Counted from the stretch's first letter, positions 25,164-32,555 are shown. The stretch: 45,596 nucleotides of DNA from an uncultured Collinsella sp. (GCA_900550195.1 URRB01000020.1:1-45596), one strand, 5' to 3'. The notes: generated by a model from the sequence alone, not told the origin. Program-made: numbers and translations.

Positions 25164-26084
25164 GTGGCAACTCAGAAATTCACCGGCGTTATCCCTCCCG
25201 TCGTTGTTCCCGATACCGAAGATCACCAGCTCGACGTTGCCTCCTTTGAGCGCAGCATCAACCGCATGATCGATGCCGGCGTCGATGGCTTGTTCTTCCT
25301 GGGCTCCTCGGGCGAGGTCGTCTTCTCCACCGACGAGCGTCGCCGTCAGATCATCGCCGAGGCCGTCCGTATCGTCGACCACCGCGTTCCCGTTCTGGTC
25401 GGCATCATCGACACCGAGACCGAGCGCATGATCGAGCACGGTAAGGTCGCTCAGGAGCTGGGCGCCGATGCTCTCGTCGCCACCTGCCCGTTCTATGCCC
25501 TGCAGGGCATGACCGAGGTCGAGGAGCACTTCCGCATCCTGCATGAGGAACTCGACCTGCCCATCTTCGCCTACGACATCCCCGTGTGTGTCCACACCAA
25601 GCTCCCCTGGAAGCTCCTTGCCAAGCTCGGTGCCGAGGGCGTTCTGGCCGGCGTCAAGGATTCCTCGGGTGATGACATCTCGTTCCGCTACCTCGTTCAG
25701 GAGAACGAGAAGAACGGCCATCCGATGAGCATCCTCACCGGTCACGAGGTTGTTGTCGACGGCGCTTACCTCGGTGGCGCCGACGGTTCCGTCCCGGGTC
25801 TCGCCAACGTTGAGCCCGAGGGCTACGTGCGTCAGTGGAAGGCCGCTCAGGCTGGTGACTGGGCTACCGTCAAGGCCGAGCAGGATCGCCTCAATGAGAT
25901 TTCGCATATCTGGGATGTCACCTCGGGCGTCCAGGGCTATGCCGGTGGCGTCGGCGCCTTCAAGACCGCTATGAACCTCATGGGTATCTTCGACAGCCCG
26001 ACCATGCCGCGCCCGGTGAAGGCCATGACCGGCGAGAACGTCGAGGCTATTAAGAAGGTCCTCCAGGACAACGGTCTCCTGTAA
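25164..26084 (+). CDS. DapA/NanA-family aldolase (N-acetylneuraminate-lyase-like)
   Basis: Class I pyruvate aldolase acting on a 2-keto sugar acid. The 306-residue protein has GSSGE (47-51), Tyr137 (FAYDIP) and Schiff-base Lys165 (GVKDSSGD); the last two coincide in number with Tyr137 and Lys165 of E. coli NanA. Sugar-contact positions differ: E. coli Asp191, Glu192 and Ser208 align by eye with Glu195, Val196 and Gly212, so a plain Neu5Ac lyase is not assured. NanK- and NanE-type genes downstream favour a lyase that gives ManNAc or a derivative. Start is GTG at 25164, 6 bases after AAGGAG; the longer reading from 25080 begins inside the previous gene. A dihydrodipicolinate synthase role is unlikely in this setting. 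Confidence 0.82.
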   Translation: MATQKFTGVIPPVVVPDTEDHQLDVASFERSINRMIDAGVDGLFFLGSSGEVVFSTDERRRQIIAEAVRIVDHRVPVLVGIIDTETERMIEHGKVAQELGADALVATCPFYALQGMTEVEEHFRILHEELDLPIFAYDIPVCVHTKLPWKLLAKLGAEGVLAGVKDSSGDDISFRYLVQENEKNGHPMSILTGHEVVVDGAYLGGADGSVPGLANVEPEGYVRQWKAAQAGDWATVKAEQDRLNEISHIWDVTSGVQGYAGGVGAFKTAMNLMGIFDSPTMPRPVKAMTGENVEAIKKVLQDNGLL

Positions 26085-26087
26085 AGC

Positions 26088-26212
26088 TTCCCCGGGCACC
26101 CGATCTTGGGGCTCAAGCGGTCGAGCGTGACCCATTAGGTCAACGCCCGACCGCTTTCACCCCAACCTCGGACACCCGGGAAACCTTTACCAAGCTGCGG
26201 CGATAACGCAGC
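26088..26212 (+). repeat. long imperfect palindrome plus hairpin between aldolase and kinase genes
   Basis: An interrupted stem spans 26088-26182: CCCGGG/CCCGGG (26091-26096, 26175-26180), CCGA/TCGG, TTGGGG/CCCCAA (26106-26111, 26160-26165), AAGCGGTCG/CGACCGCTT (26115-26123, 26148-26156) and TGACC/GGTCA around a 5-base loop. A separate 6-bp hairpin GCTGCG/CGCAGC (26194-26212) follows, with CTTCATTT after it. The 170-base gap holds no gene. It may attenuate or process the transcript ahead of the kinase. Confidence 0.7.
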
Positions 26213-26254
26213 CTTCATTTCCTGTAGTTGTTTTTATCTCCTAAGGAGAGCGAC

Positions 26255-27220
26255 ATGGAGAACAAGTACGTCTGCTCTGTCGATATCGGCGGAACTAAGA
26301 TCGCGACTGCCATCATGGAGTACCCGGCTGACGGTAGTGTGCCCCGTCCCGTCTTTGAGGCCGAGGTTCCCACCGAGGCCCAAGAGGGCGGCGAGGCCGT
26401 CTTCCAGCGTATCGAGGCGTCCATCAAGGCCGCTCTCGAGGCGAATCCCGATGTCGAGGTCCTTGGCGTCGGTATCGGCGCCGCCGGCGTCGTCGATCCC
26501 AAGACGGGCGCCATCGCGTATGCCAATGAGATCATGCCCGGCTGGTCCGGCGTTCAGTTGGGGCCGCGTCTGCGCGAGGACCTCGGTCTTCCCGTTGCCG
26601 TTGTGGGCGACGTGCAGGCTCATGCTCTGGGCGAGGCCCACTGGGGCGTCGGCAAGGGCAAGTTCTCCGTCTTGTGTCTTGGCATCGGCACGGGCATCGG
26701 CGGCGCATATGTCGAGAGCGGCCGCGTGATGCAGGGCTTCCATGGTGCTGCCGGTCATATGGGCCACATTGAGTGTTCGGCTGCCGCCGGCATTCCCTGC
26801 GCCTGCGGGCGTTCCGGCCATCTGGAGTCGGTTGCTTCGGGCACTTCCATTGGTCGAATGTACGATGAGCGTTTTGGCCGCGTCGACCCCAGCCGTCCTT
26901 CGGTCGGTCGCGATGTGAACGATCTGTGCCGTGCGGGCGACGCAAAGGCGACCGAGGTCATCCATGACGCCGGCTTTGCGCTGGGGGCCAGCTTGGGCTC
27001 GCTCGCTAACATCCTGGACCCTGAGGTCATCGTGCTTTCGGGCGGCGTGATTCACCAAGGTCCCGATTGGCGTTCGCAGACGTGGAAGGATTCGGTGCAC
27101 AAGGGCTATGCCAGCCAGGCGCTCGATCCGCTTCAGGACACGCCGATCCTCATCGGTTCTCTGGAGGGCGATGCTCCGCTCATCGGTGCCGCCGAGCATC
27201 TTCTTGCTTCGTTGAAGTAA
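26255..27220 (+). CDS. nanK: ROK-family sugar kinase, N-acetylmannosamine kinase type
   Basis: Would phosphorylate ManNAc to ManNAc-6-phosphate with ATP. The 321-residue protein has the N-terminal phosphate loop DIGGTK (10-15), catalytic Asp119 in VGDVQAHALGE, the ROK segment GIGTGIGGAYVESG and a zinc site GHIE...CACGRSGHLE with probable ligands His171, Cys182, Cys184 and His189; many ROK kinases have Cys at the last position. ATG at 26255 follows AAGGAG (26243-26248) by 6 bases; the longer reading starts before this site. Between an aldolase and NanE, ManNAc is the most economical substrate; glucose or GlcNAc kinase activity cannot be excluded from sequence. Confidence 0.82.
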   Translation: MENKYVCSVDIGGTKIATAIMEYPADGSVPRPVFEAEVPTEAQEGGEAVFQRIEASIKAALEANPDVEVLGVGIGAAGVVDPKTGAIAYANEIMPGWSGVQLGPRLREDLGLPVAVVGDVQAHALGEAHWGVGKGKFSVLCLGIGTGIGGAYVESGRVMQGFHGAAGHMGHIECSAAAGIPCACGRSGHLESVASGTSIGRMYDERFGRVDPSRPSVGRDVNDLCRAGDAKATEVIHDAGFALGASLGSLANILDPEVIVLSGGVIHQGPDWRSQTWKDSVHKGYASQALDPLQDTPILIGSLEGDAPLIGAAEHLLASLK

Positions 27221-27238
27221 ACATAACTACCAAGTGTG

Positions 27239-27334
27239 CCTTCTGAGGTGCCGCAGATTGACGTGAAAGAGGAGCGAAGCGTACTTCGGTACGCGAGCGA
27301 CGGTTTGAACGTCAAGGTGCGGCGTCTCAGAAGG
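27239..27334 (+). repeat. 96-nt palindromic element between nanK and nanE
   Basis: Outer arms of 26 nt (27239-27264 and 27309-27334) match at 22 positions: CCTTCTGAG, GCCGCA and TTGACGT are shared blocks. Inside lies a perfect hairpin GCGTAC-TTCG-GTACGC (27279-27294) with the very stable TTCG loop. The element fills most of the 140-base gap and ends 10 bases before the nanE ribosome binding site. Its size and symmetry resemble intergenic palindromic or MITE-like units; no second copy is visible in the window. Confidence 0.75.
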
Positions 27335-27360
27335 CTGTTTTGAGAAAGGTTGAGTCGAAC

Positions 27361-28047
27361 ATGACCGTTGATCCTTTGATCCAGTCCCTGAAGGGCAAGC
27401 TCGTCGTGAGCGTTCAGGCGTATATGGGCGAGCCGCTTCGTACGCCCGAGACCATGGCGCAAATGTCTCGCGCTTGCGAGCTCGGCGGCGCCGCCGCCAT
27501 TCGCTGCCAGGGCCTTGCCGACATTGCCGCCATTAAGGGTCGCTGTGAGGTTCCCGTCATCGGCCTGTGGAAGGATGGGCACGAGGGCGTTTACATCACG
27601 CCGACGCTGCGTCACGCTCGCGCCTGCGTTGCTGCCGGTGCCGATATCGTGGCGATCGACGCCACCGATCGTCCGCGCCCCGATGGCAAGACGGTCGAGG
27701 ATACCTTCCGCCCGCTGCACGAGGAGGGTGTGCTCCTGATGGCGGATTGTGCCACCATCGAGGATATTCGCCGTGCTGTTGATATGGGCTTTGACCTGGT
27801 ATCCACCACGCTTTCTCACGGCGTCGCCGCCATCGACTGCACCATGGCCGATGGCCCCGACCTGCCGCTCCTGCGTCAGGCGACTGAGGAATTCCCCGGC
27901 CTTCCTATCATTTGCGAGGGTCGCGTGCATACGCCCGAGGAGGCTCGCGCCGCGATCGATGCTGGCGCCTGGGCCGTTGTCGTCGGCACTGCCATCACGC
28001 ACCCCACGAGTATTACGAGTTGGTTCAAGGCTGCACTTGAGGCGTAA
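27361..28047 (+). CDS. nanE: N-acetylmannosamine-6-phosphate 2-epimerase
   Basis: Converts ManNAc-6-P to GlcNAc-6-P in the cytoplasm, feeding amino-sugar metabolism. The 228-residue TIM barrel shows the NanE marks: Arg48 in AAIRCQG, catalytic Lys71 in GLWKDGHEGVYITPT, IDATDRPRPDG, Asp129 in LMADCAT, catalytic Glu186 in ICEGRVHTPEEA and the phosphate loop VVVGTAITHP. These agree with the Clostridium perfringens enzyme. ATG at 27361 follows AAAGG by 11 bases; an upstream TTG at 27340 has no site. Last gene of the cluster; nagA and nagB, needed to go on to fructose-6-P, are not in the window. Confidence 0.93.
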   Translation: MTVDPLIQSLKGKLVVSVQAYMGEPLRTPETMAQMSRACELGGAAAIRCQGLADIAAIKGRCEVPVIGLWKDGHEGVYITPTLRHARACVAAGADIVAIDATDRPRPDGKTVEDTFRPLHEEGVLLMADCATIEDIRRAVDMGFDLVSTTLSHGVAAIDCTMADGPDLPLLRQATEEFPGLPIICEGRVHTPEEARAAIDAGAWAVVVGTAITHPTSITSWFKAALEA

Positions 28048-28098
28048 GACAGGCCTCGTATCCGCTCGGGGCGGTATACTCAATATAGGCAATTGACC

Positions 28099-28136
28099 GC
28101 GCGGGATCCGGGTTGCTGGGTCCCGCGCTTGTTTTC
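28099..28136 (+). terminator. terminator between nanE and rapZ
   Basis: GCGCGGGA (28099-28106) pairs with TCCCGCGC (28121-28128) and is followed by TTGTTTT. It ends the sugar cluster transcript but lies directly against the rapZ ribosome binding site (GGGAGG 28137-28142), so any transcript from upstream would carry this hairpin next to the rapZ start. A TATACT at 28075-28080 could be a -10 box before it. Confidence 0.8.
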
Positions 28137-28148
28137 GGGAGGCAGCAC

Positions 28149-29069
28149 ATGCAAAAGGGAGATGCCATGGATGCGGCGGAGCGCTCGGAGCGCATCCCCG
28201 ATATCGTCATCATCACCGGAATGTCCGGATCGGGCCGCACACAGGCCATGCACGTGTTCGAGGACATGGGCTATTTTTGCATCGATAACCTGCCTCCGCG
28301 TCTCATCGCCCAGCTTGCCGAGCTCGTCGGCATCAATACGGGCGTGGGCAGGCATCTCGCCGTCACCTGTGACCTGCGCAGCCAGGGCTTGTTCGATGAG
28401 CTGCTCGATGCCGTTGCCGCACTCGAGGAGCGCGAGATGAGCTGTGACATCGTGTTTCTCGAGGCCTCTGACGAGGTGCTGATCCGTCGTTATAGCGAAA
28501 ACCGCCGCCGCCATCCCATTGCCAAGCCGGGGGAGACTACGGCCGATGCGATTCAGCGCGAGCGCCTGCAGCTGCAGGGTGTGCGCGACCGAGCCGATAT
28601 GATCATCGACACGAGCCGCCTGCGTACCTCTGCCCTGCGCAACAAATTGCGCATGGCGTTCTCCGAGTTGTCCGACCAGCAGCTCATGGACGTTCACGTG
28701 TTCTCGTTTGGCTTTAAGCACGGTATGCCCGTTGAGGCGGACATTATGATCGACGTTCGCTTCCTGCCCAATCCGTTCTACGATCCCGAGATGCGCACCA
28801 TGACCGGTCTCGATAAGAAGGTCTCCGACTTTGTTCTGGACCATCCCAAGACCCAGGAGTTCTGGAAAGCTTGGACGCAGCTGCTCGATACGGTGATGCC
28901 GGGCTATATCGCGGAGGGCAAGCCACAGCTTTCTATTGCCATCGGCTGCACGGGCGGTCAACACCGCAGCGTTGCCATCGCCGAGGCCACGGCACGTTAT
29001 TTGGAAGGCGCTCAATATCACGTGAGCATTTCCCACCGCGACCTGTCGCGCGCCAACACGAAAGCATAG
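28149..29069 (+). CDS. rapZ: RapZ/YvcJ-type nucleotide-binding protein
   Basis: P-loop protein; in E. coli RapZ binds small RNAs and senses GlcN-6-P, and in Gram-positives YvcJ hydrolyses GTP. The 306-residue protein has P-loop GMSGSGRT (24-31, with Arg where Lys is usual, as often in Actinobacteria), CIDNLPP, and the C-terminal RNA-binding-type block IGCTGGQHRS. Two in-frame starts each have a binding site: ATG 28149 (GGGAGG, 6 bases) and ATG 28167 (AAGGGAG, 5 bases); the first is listed. It is 6 bases from whiA and surely co-transcribed. Amino-sugar sensing by RapZ makes its position after nanE noteworthy, but rapZ-whiA linkage is older and general. Confidence 0.92.
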   Translation: MQKGDAMDAAERSERIPDIVIITGMSGSGRTQAMHVFEDMGYFCIDNLPPRLIAQLAELVGINTGVGRHLAVTCDLRSQGLFDELLDAVAALEEREMSCDIVFLEASDEVLIRRYSENRRRHPIAKPGETTADAIQRERLQLQGVRDRADMIIDTSRLRTSALRNKLRMAFSELSDQQLMDVHVFSFGFKHGMPVEADIMIDVRFLPNPFYDPEMRTMTGLDKKVSDFVLDHPKTQEFWKAWTQLLDTVMPGYIAEGKPQLSIAIGCTGGQHRSVAIAEATARYLEGAQYHVSISHRDLSRANTKA

Positions 29070-29075
29070 GCCTGC

Positions 29076-30005
29076 ATGTCGTTTACCGCCGAGGTGCGTG
29101 ACGAACTCGCGCGCTGCGAACCCGAATGTGAATACTGCGATTTGTCGACGCTTGCCGCCCTGACGCGTGTGAGCGGTACACTTTCGCTGGCCGGCTCCGG
29201 GCGGTATCGTTTGACGGTCGCGACCGAGACGGGCGCCGTCGCGCGCACGATGATCACACTGACGCATCGCATCCTTAAGCTCAAAACGGAATTCACCGTT
29301 CGTAAATCTGTATTGCATAAGGTTCGAAACTACCTCATCACCTTGCCTGATCAGCCAGACCTGGATAAGGCTCTGGTGCTGCTGGGCATCCTCGACCGCA
29401 GGGGAGGACTTGTCGCCGGCGTGCCCCGACATATCGTTGCCCGTCCCTGCTGCAGGCTTGCCTATATCCGCGGCGCGCTCATCGCGGGCGGCTTCGTGGC
29501 CGATCCACGCGGCGATTTTCATTTGGAGATCGCGGTGCAGGGCGAGCAATATGCCAAGGGGCTTTGCGATCTGTTGGAGCAGATTGGGGTCCATGCTCGT
29601 GTTAATGCGCGGCGGGGGTCATATGCCGTGTACATTAAGAGCGCCGAGGAGATCGAGCAGCTCCTAAAGCTGGTCGGCGCCAAGCGCAGCGTTGCCGAGA
29701 TCGAGGAAGCGCGCGCGGTCAAATTGGTTAAGAACGACGTAAACCGTCGCGTGAACGCCGAGCTCGCCAACCAGACCAGAAGCGCCGGTGCCGCCCAGCA
29801 TCAGCTTGCGTTGATCGATGAGCTCGAGCAGCGTGGCCTTCGCGATGCGCTTCCGGATGCCTTGGCGGTCTTTTGCGACCTGCGCGAGCGCTACCCCGAT
29901 CTGTCACTGCGTGATTTGGGGGAGATGGCTGACCCTCCCTTGTCGAAGTCGGCCCTCTACCATCGTGTTTTACGGCTTGAAAAGCTCATTGAAGCAAACA
30001 GGTAG
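29076..30005 (+). CDS. whiA: DNA-binding protein WhiA
   Basis: Regulator with a degenerate LAGLIDADG homing-endonuclease fold and a C-terminal helix-turn-helix; in Streptomyces it controls sporulation division genes, in Bacillus it affects chromosome segregation and division. The 309-residue protein starts MSFTAEVRDELAR, as usual for the family, has the LAGLIDADG-like GALIAGGFVADPRGDFHLEI at about 130-150 and ends with the helix-turn-helix SLRDLGEMADPPLSKSALYHR. Starts 6 bases after rapZ. The yvcK (CofD-like) gene that lies between rapZ and whiA in many Actinobacteria is missing. Confidence 0.94.
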   Translation: MSFTAEVRDELARCEPECEYCDLSTLAALTRVSGTLSLAGSGRYRLTVATETGAVARTMITLTHRILKLKTEFTVRKSVLHKVRNYLITLPDQPDLDKALVLLGILDRRGGLVAGVPRHIVARPCCRLAYIRGALIAGGFVADPRGDFHLEIAVQGEQYAKGLCDLLEQIGVHARVNARRGSYAVYIKSAEEIEQLLKLVGAKRSVAEIEEARAVKLVKNDVNRRVNAELANQTRSAGAAQHQLALIDELEQRGLRDALPDALAVFCDLRERYPDLSLRDLGEMADPPLSKSALYHRVLRLEKLIEANR

Positions 30006-30198
30006 TTTGAAGTATCGACTTATATATGGATTTAACTGCTATTTTAGTCTTTAAAACGTTTTAACGTAAATTTGATTTTCAATTTCGAGCATTCTCGTGA
30101 AATTCAAGTCAAAAAAAAGGTATATTAGGCGAGTGGTTAGTTTGTGGGCCTCAACGGCGGGCGCTGTAGCTCGCGGGGGCCTTACGAAAGGAGACACA
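30006..30198 (+). promoter_or_regulatory. AT-rich promoter region of gap with a 14-bp palindrome
   Basis: The 193-base gap is much richer in A and T than its surroundings. TTAAAACGTTTTAA at 30051-30064 is a perfect palindrome with the central CG of LacI/CcpA-type operators. TATATT at 30121-30126 is a good -10 box with GTGAAA (30097-30102, 18 spacer) as weak -35, preceded by an A8 run. A GC-rich leader (about 30143-30181) that can fold on itself leads to AAAGGAG 5 bases before gap. No terminator is seen after whiA. Confidence 0.6.
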
Positions 30199-31224
30199 AT
30201 GGCAGTAAAGGTTGCTATTAACGGCTTCGGTCGCATCGGTCGTCTGGCTTTCCGTCAGATGTTCGGTCATGAGGGCTCCGAGATCGTCGCTATCAACGAC
30301 CTCACCTCTCCCGATATGCTCGCTTACCTGCTGAAGTACGACTCCACGCAGGGCAACTACGCTCGCGATCACGAGGTCGTTGCTGGCGAGGATTCCATCA
30401 CCGTTGACGGCAAGGAGATCAAGATCTACAAGGAGGCCGACGCCAACAACCTGCCTTGGGGCGACCTCGACGTTGACGTCGTTCTCGAGTGCACCGGCTT
30501 CTACACCAGCAAGGCTAAGGCTCAGGCCCACATCAACGCTGGCGCCAAGAAGGTCGTCATCTCCGCTCCGGCTGGCAGCGATCTGCCCACCATCGTGTAC
30601 AACGTCAACCATGAGACGCTGACCGCTGAGGACAACATCATCTCCGCTGCTTCCTGCACCACCAACTGCCTCGCCCCGATGGCCAAGGGTCTGAACGACT
30701 TCGCTCCCATCGTGTCCGGCATCATGACCACCATTCACGCCTGGACTGGCGACCAGATGCCGCTCGACGGCCCGCAGCGCAAGGGCAACAAGCGTCGTAG
30801 CCGCGCCTGCGCCGTTAACATCGTCCCCAACACCACCGGTGCTGCCAAGGCTATCGGCCTGGTTCTCCCCGAGCTCAACGGTAAGCTCATCGGTGCCGCC
30901 CAGCGCGTCCCGACGCCGACCGGCTCCATCACCAACCTCTACGCTGTCGTTGACAAGAAGGTCACCGTCGACGAGGTCAACGCCGCTATGAAGGCCTACG
31001 CTGCCACCATCTCCGAGACCTTCGGCTACAACGAGGACGACATCGTCTCCACCGACATCATCGGCGAGACCCACGGCTCCATCTTCGACGCCACTCAGAC
31101 CATGTGCTCTGACCTCGGCAACGGTCAGACCCTCGTTCAGGTCACCTCTTGGTACGACAACGAGAACTCCTACACCTCTCAGATGGTCCGCACCATCAAG
31201 TACTTCGAGAAGTTCGTTGCTTAA
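30199..31224 (+). CDS. gap: glyceraldehyde-3-phosphate dehydrogenase
   Basis: Oxidises glyceraldehyde-3-P to 1,3-bisphosphoglycerate with NAD+. The 341-residue protein has the NAD motif INGFGRIGRLAFRQM, catalytic Cys153 in SAASCTTNCLAP, the HAWTGDQMPLDGP loop and VTSWYDNENSYTSQMVRT at the end, all standard for type I GAPDH. The ATG at 30199 is set by AAAGGAG at 30187-30193; the longer ORF from 30097 would run through the promoter. Extreme codon bias (GTC, CTC, AAG, GAG dominate) marks it as one of the most highly expressed genes. First of the glycolytic set, separated from pgk by a terminator-like stem. Confidence 0.98.
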   Translation: MAVKVAINGFGRIGRLAFRQMFGHEGSEIVAINDLTSPDMLAYLLKYDSTQGNYARDHEVVAGEDSITVDGKEIKIYKEADANNLPWGDLDVDVVLECTGFYTSKAKAQAHINAGAKKVVISAPAGSDLPTIVYNVNHETLTAEDNIISAASCTTNCLAPMAKGLNDFAPIVSGIMTTIHAWTGDQMPLDGPQRKGNKRRSRACAVNIVPNTTGAAKAIGLVLPELNGKLIGAAQRVPTPTGSITNLYAVVDKKVTVDEVNAAMKAYAATISETFGYNEDDIVSTDIIGETHGSIFDATQTMCSDLGNGQTLVQVTSWYDNENSYTSQMVRTIKYFEKFVA

Positions 31225-31262
31225 TTTAGCTTTTAGCGAATAGCTCGTTGAGCGTCTAAAGA

Positions 31263-31309
31263 AGGGCGCGGCCTTATAGGGCTTACACCCTAGGGTCGCG
31301 CCCTTTTTA
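31263..31309 (+). terminator. terminator-like stem between gap and pgk
   Basis: AGGGCGCG (31263-31270) and CGCGCCCT (31297-31304) form an 8-bp stem, with an inner TAGGG/CCCTA pairing, followed by TTTTT. It would let gap be made in excess of the downstream glycolytic genes. Confidence 0.85.
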
Positions 31310-31364
31310 TAAGAAATCGTCTGCCGTAATGGGAGGCAGACACGTACGAAAGGTAGAAGCAAAC

Positions 31365-32555
31365 ATGGCCTTTACCAAGAAGACCGTTCGCGACATCGAT
31401 GTCGACGGCAAGCGCGTTCTCGTCCGCGTTGACTTCAACGTGCCTATCAAGGATGGCGTCGTTGGCGACACCACCCGTATCAAGGCTGCCCTGCCCACCA
31501 TCAACTATCTCGTTGAGCACAACGCTCGCGTCATCCTCATGAGCCACCTCGGCCGTCCCGAGGGCACCGGCTTCCAGCCCGAGCTCTCCCTTGAGCCTGT
31601 CGCCAAGAAGCTCGCCGAGCTCTCTGGTCTCGACGTTGCCTTTGTCGCCGACACCTACGGCGAGAAGGCTGCTGAGGCTGTTGCCGCCGTCGAGCCGGGC
31701 AAGGTCCTCGTTCTCGAGAACGTCCGCTTCGATAAGCGTGAGAAGAAGAACGATCCCGAGATCGCCAAGAAGCTCGCTTCCTATGGTGACGTCTTCGTTC
31801 TCGATGCCTTCGGCACCGCTCACCGCGCCCAGGGTTCCGTCGTGGGCCCCGCCGCTTACCTGCCTGCCGTCGCCGGCTTCCTGCTCGAGAAGGAGGTCGA
31901 CACGCTGACCGGCATCTTCGCCGAGCCCGAGCGCCCCTTCGTCGCCATCGTCGGCGGTTCCAAGGTTTCCTCCAAGATCGGCGTTCTCGATCACCTCATC
32001 GACTCTGCTGACACCCTGATCATCGGTGGCGGTATGGCCTACACCTTCTTCCTGGCTCAGGGCCTGTCCGTCGGTCAGTCCCTCAAGGAAGAGGACTGGG
32101 TCGAGCGCGCTGGCGAGATGCTCAAGAAGGCCGAGGAGAAGGGCGTCAAGATCCTGCTCCCCATCGACAACCGCGTTGCCGATCACTTTGGCGAGGACGC
32201 TGTCCCCGAGGTTGTCGCTTCCGACGCTATCCCCGACGATCGTGAGGGTATGGACATCGGCCCCAAGACCGAGGAGCTTTACGCCGAGGCCGTCAAGGGC
32301 GCCAAGACTGTGTTCTGGAATGGTCCCATGGGCGTCTTCGAGTTCGACAACTTCGCTCACGGCACCCAGGCTATCGCCGAGGCTGTCGCCGATGCCGACT
32401 GCACCTCGATCATCGGCGGTGGCGACTCTGTCGCAGCTGTCAACAAGTTCAACCTGGCCGACAAGATGAGCTGGATCTCCACCGGTGGTGGCGCTTCCAT
32501 GGAGCTCGTCGAGGGTAAGGCCCTGCCCGGAGTGGAGGCGCTTCTCGATGCCTAA
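31365..32555 (+). CDS. pgk: phosphoglycerate kinase
   Basis: Transfers phosphate from 1,3-bisphosphoglycerate to ADP. The 396-residue monomer begins MAFTKKTVRDIDVDGKRV with RVDFNVP, has SHLGRPEG, the nucleotide region GGSKVSSKIGV and the C-terminal GGGDSVAA and STGGGASMEL blocks. ATG at 31365 fits the family N-terminus and follows GAAAGG (31348-31353); an in-frame ATG at 31329 would add 12 residues not seen in the family. It overlaps tpiA by 8 bases, coupling the two. Confidence 0.97.
   Translation: MAFTKKTVRDIDVDGKRVLVRVDFNVPIKDGVVGDTTRIKAALPTINYLVEHNARVILMSHLGRPEGTGFQPELSLEPVAKKLAELSGLDVAFVADTYGEKAAEAVAAVEPGKVLVLENVRFDKREKKNDPEIAKKLASYGDVFVLDAFGTAHRAQGSVVGPAAYLPAVAGFLLEKEVDTLTGIFAEPERPFVAIVGGSKVSSKIGVLDHLIDSADTLIIGGGMAYTFFLAQGLSVGQSLKEEDWVERAGEMLKKAEEKGVKILLPIDNRVADHFGEDAVPEVVASDAIPDDREGMDIGPKTEELYAEAVKGAKTVFWNGPMGVFEFDNFAHGTQAIAEAVADADCTSIIGGGDSVAAVNKFNLADKMSWISTGGGASMELVEGKALPGVEALLDA

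Noticed and set aside
17619..28047. Recent horizontal transfer of the sugar cluster judged by composition
   Set aside because: Codon use and GC content look like the neighbouring highly expressed glycolytic genes; no integrase, tRNA junction or IS flanks it.
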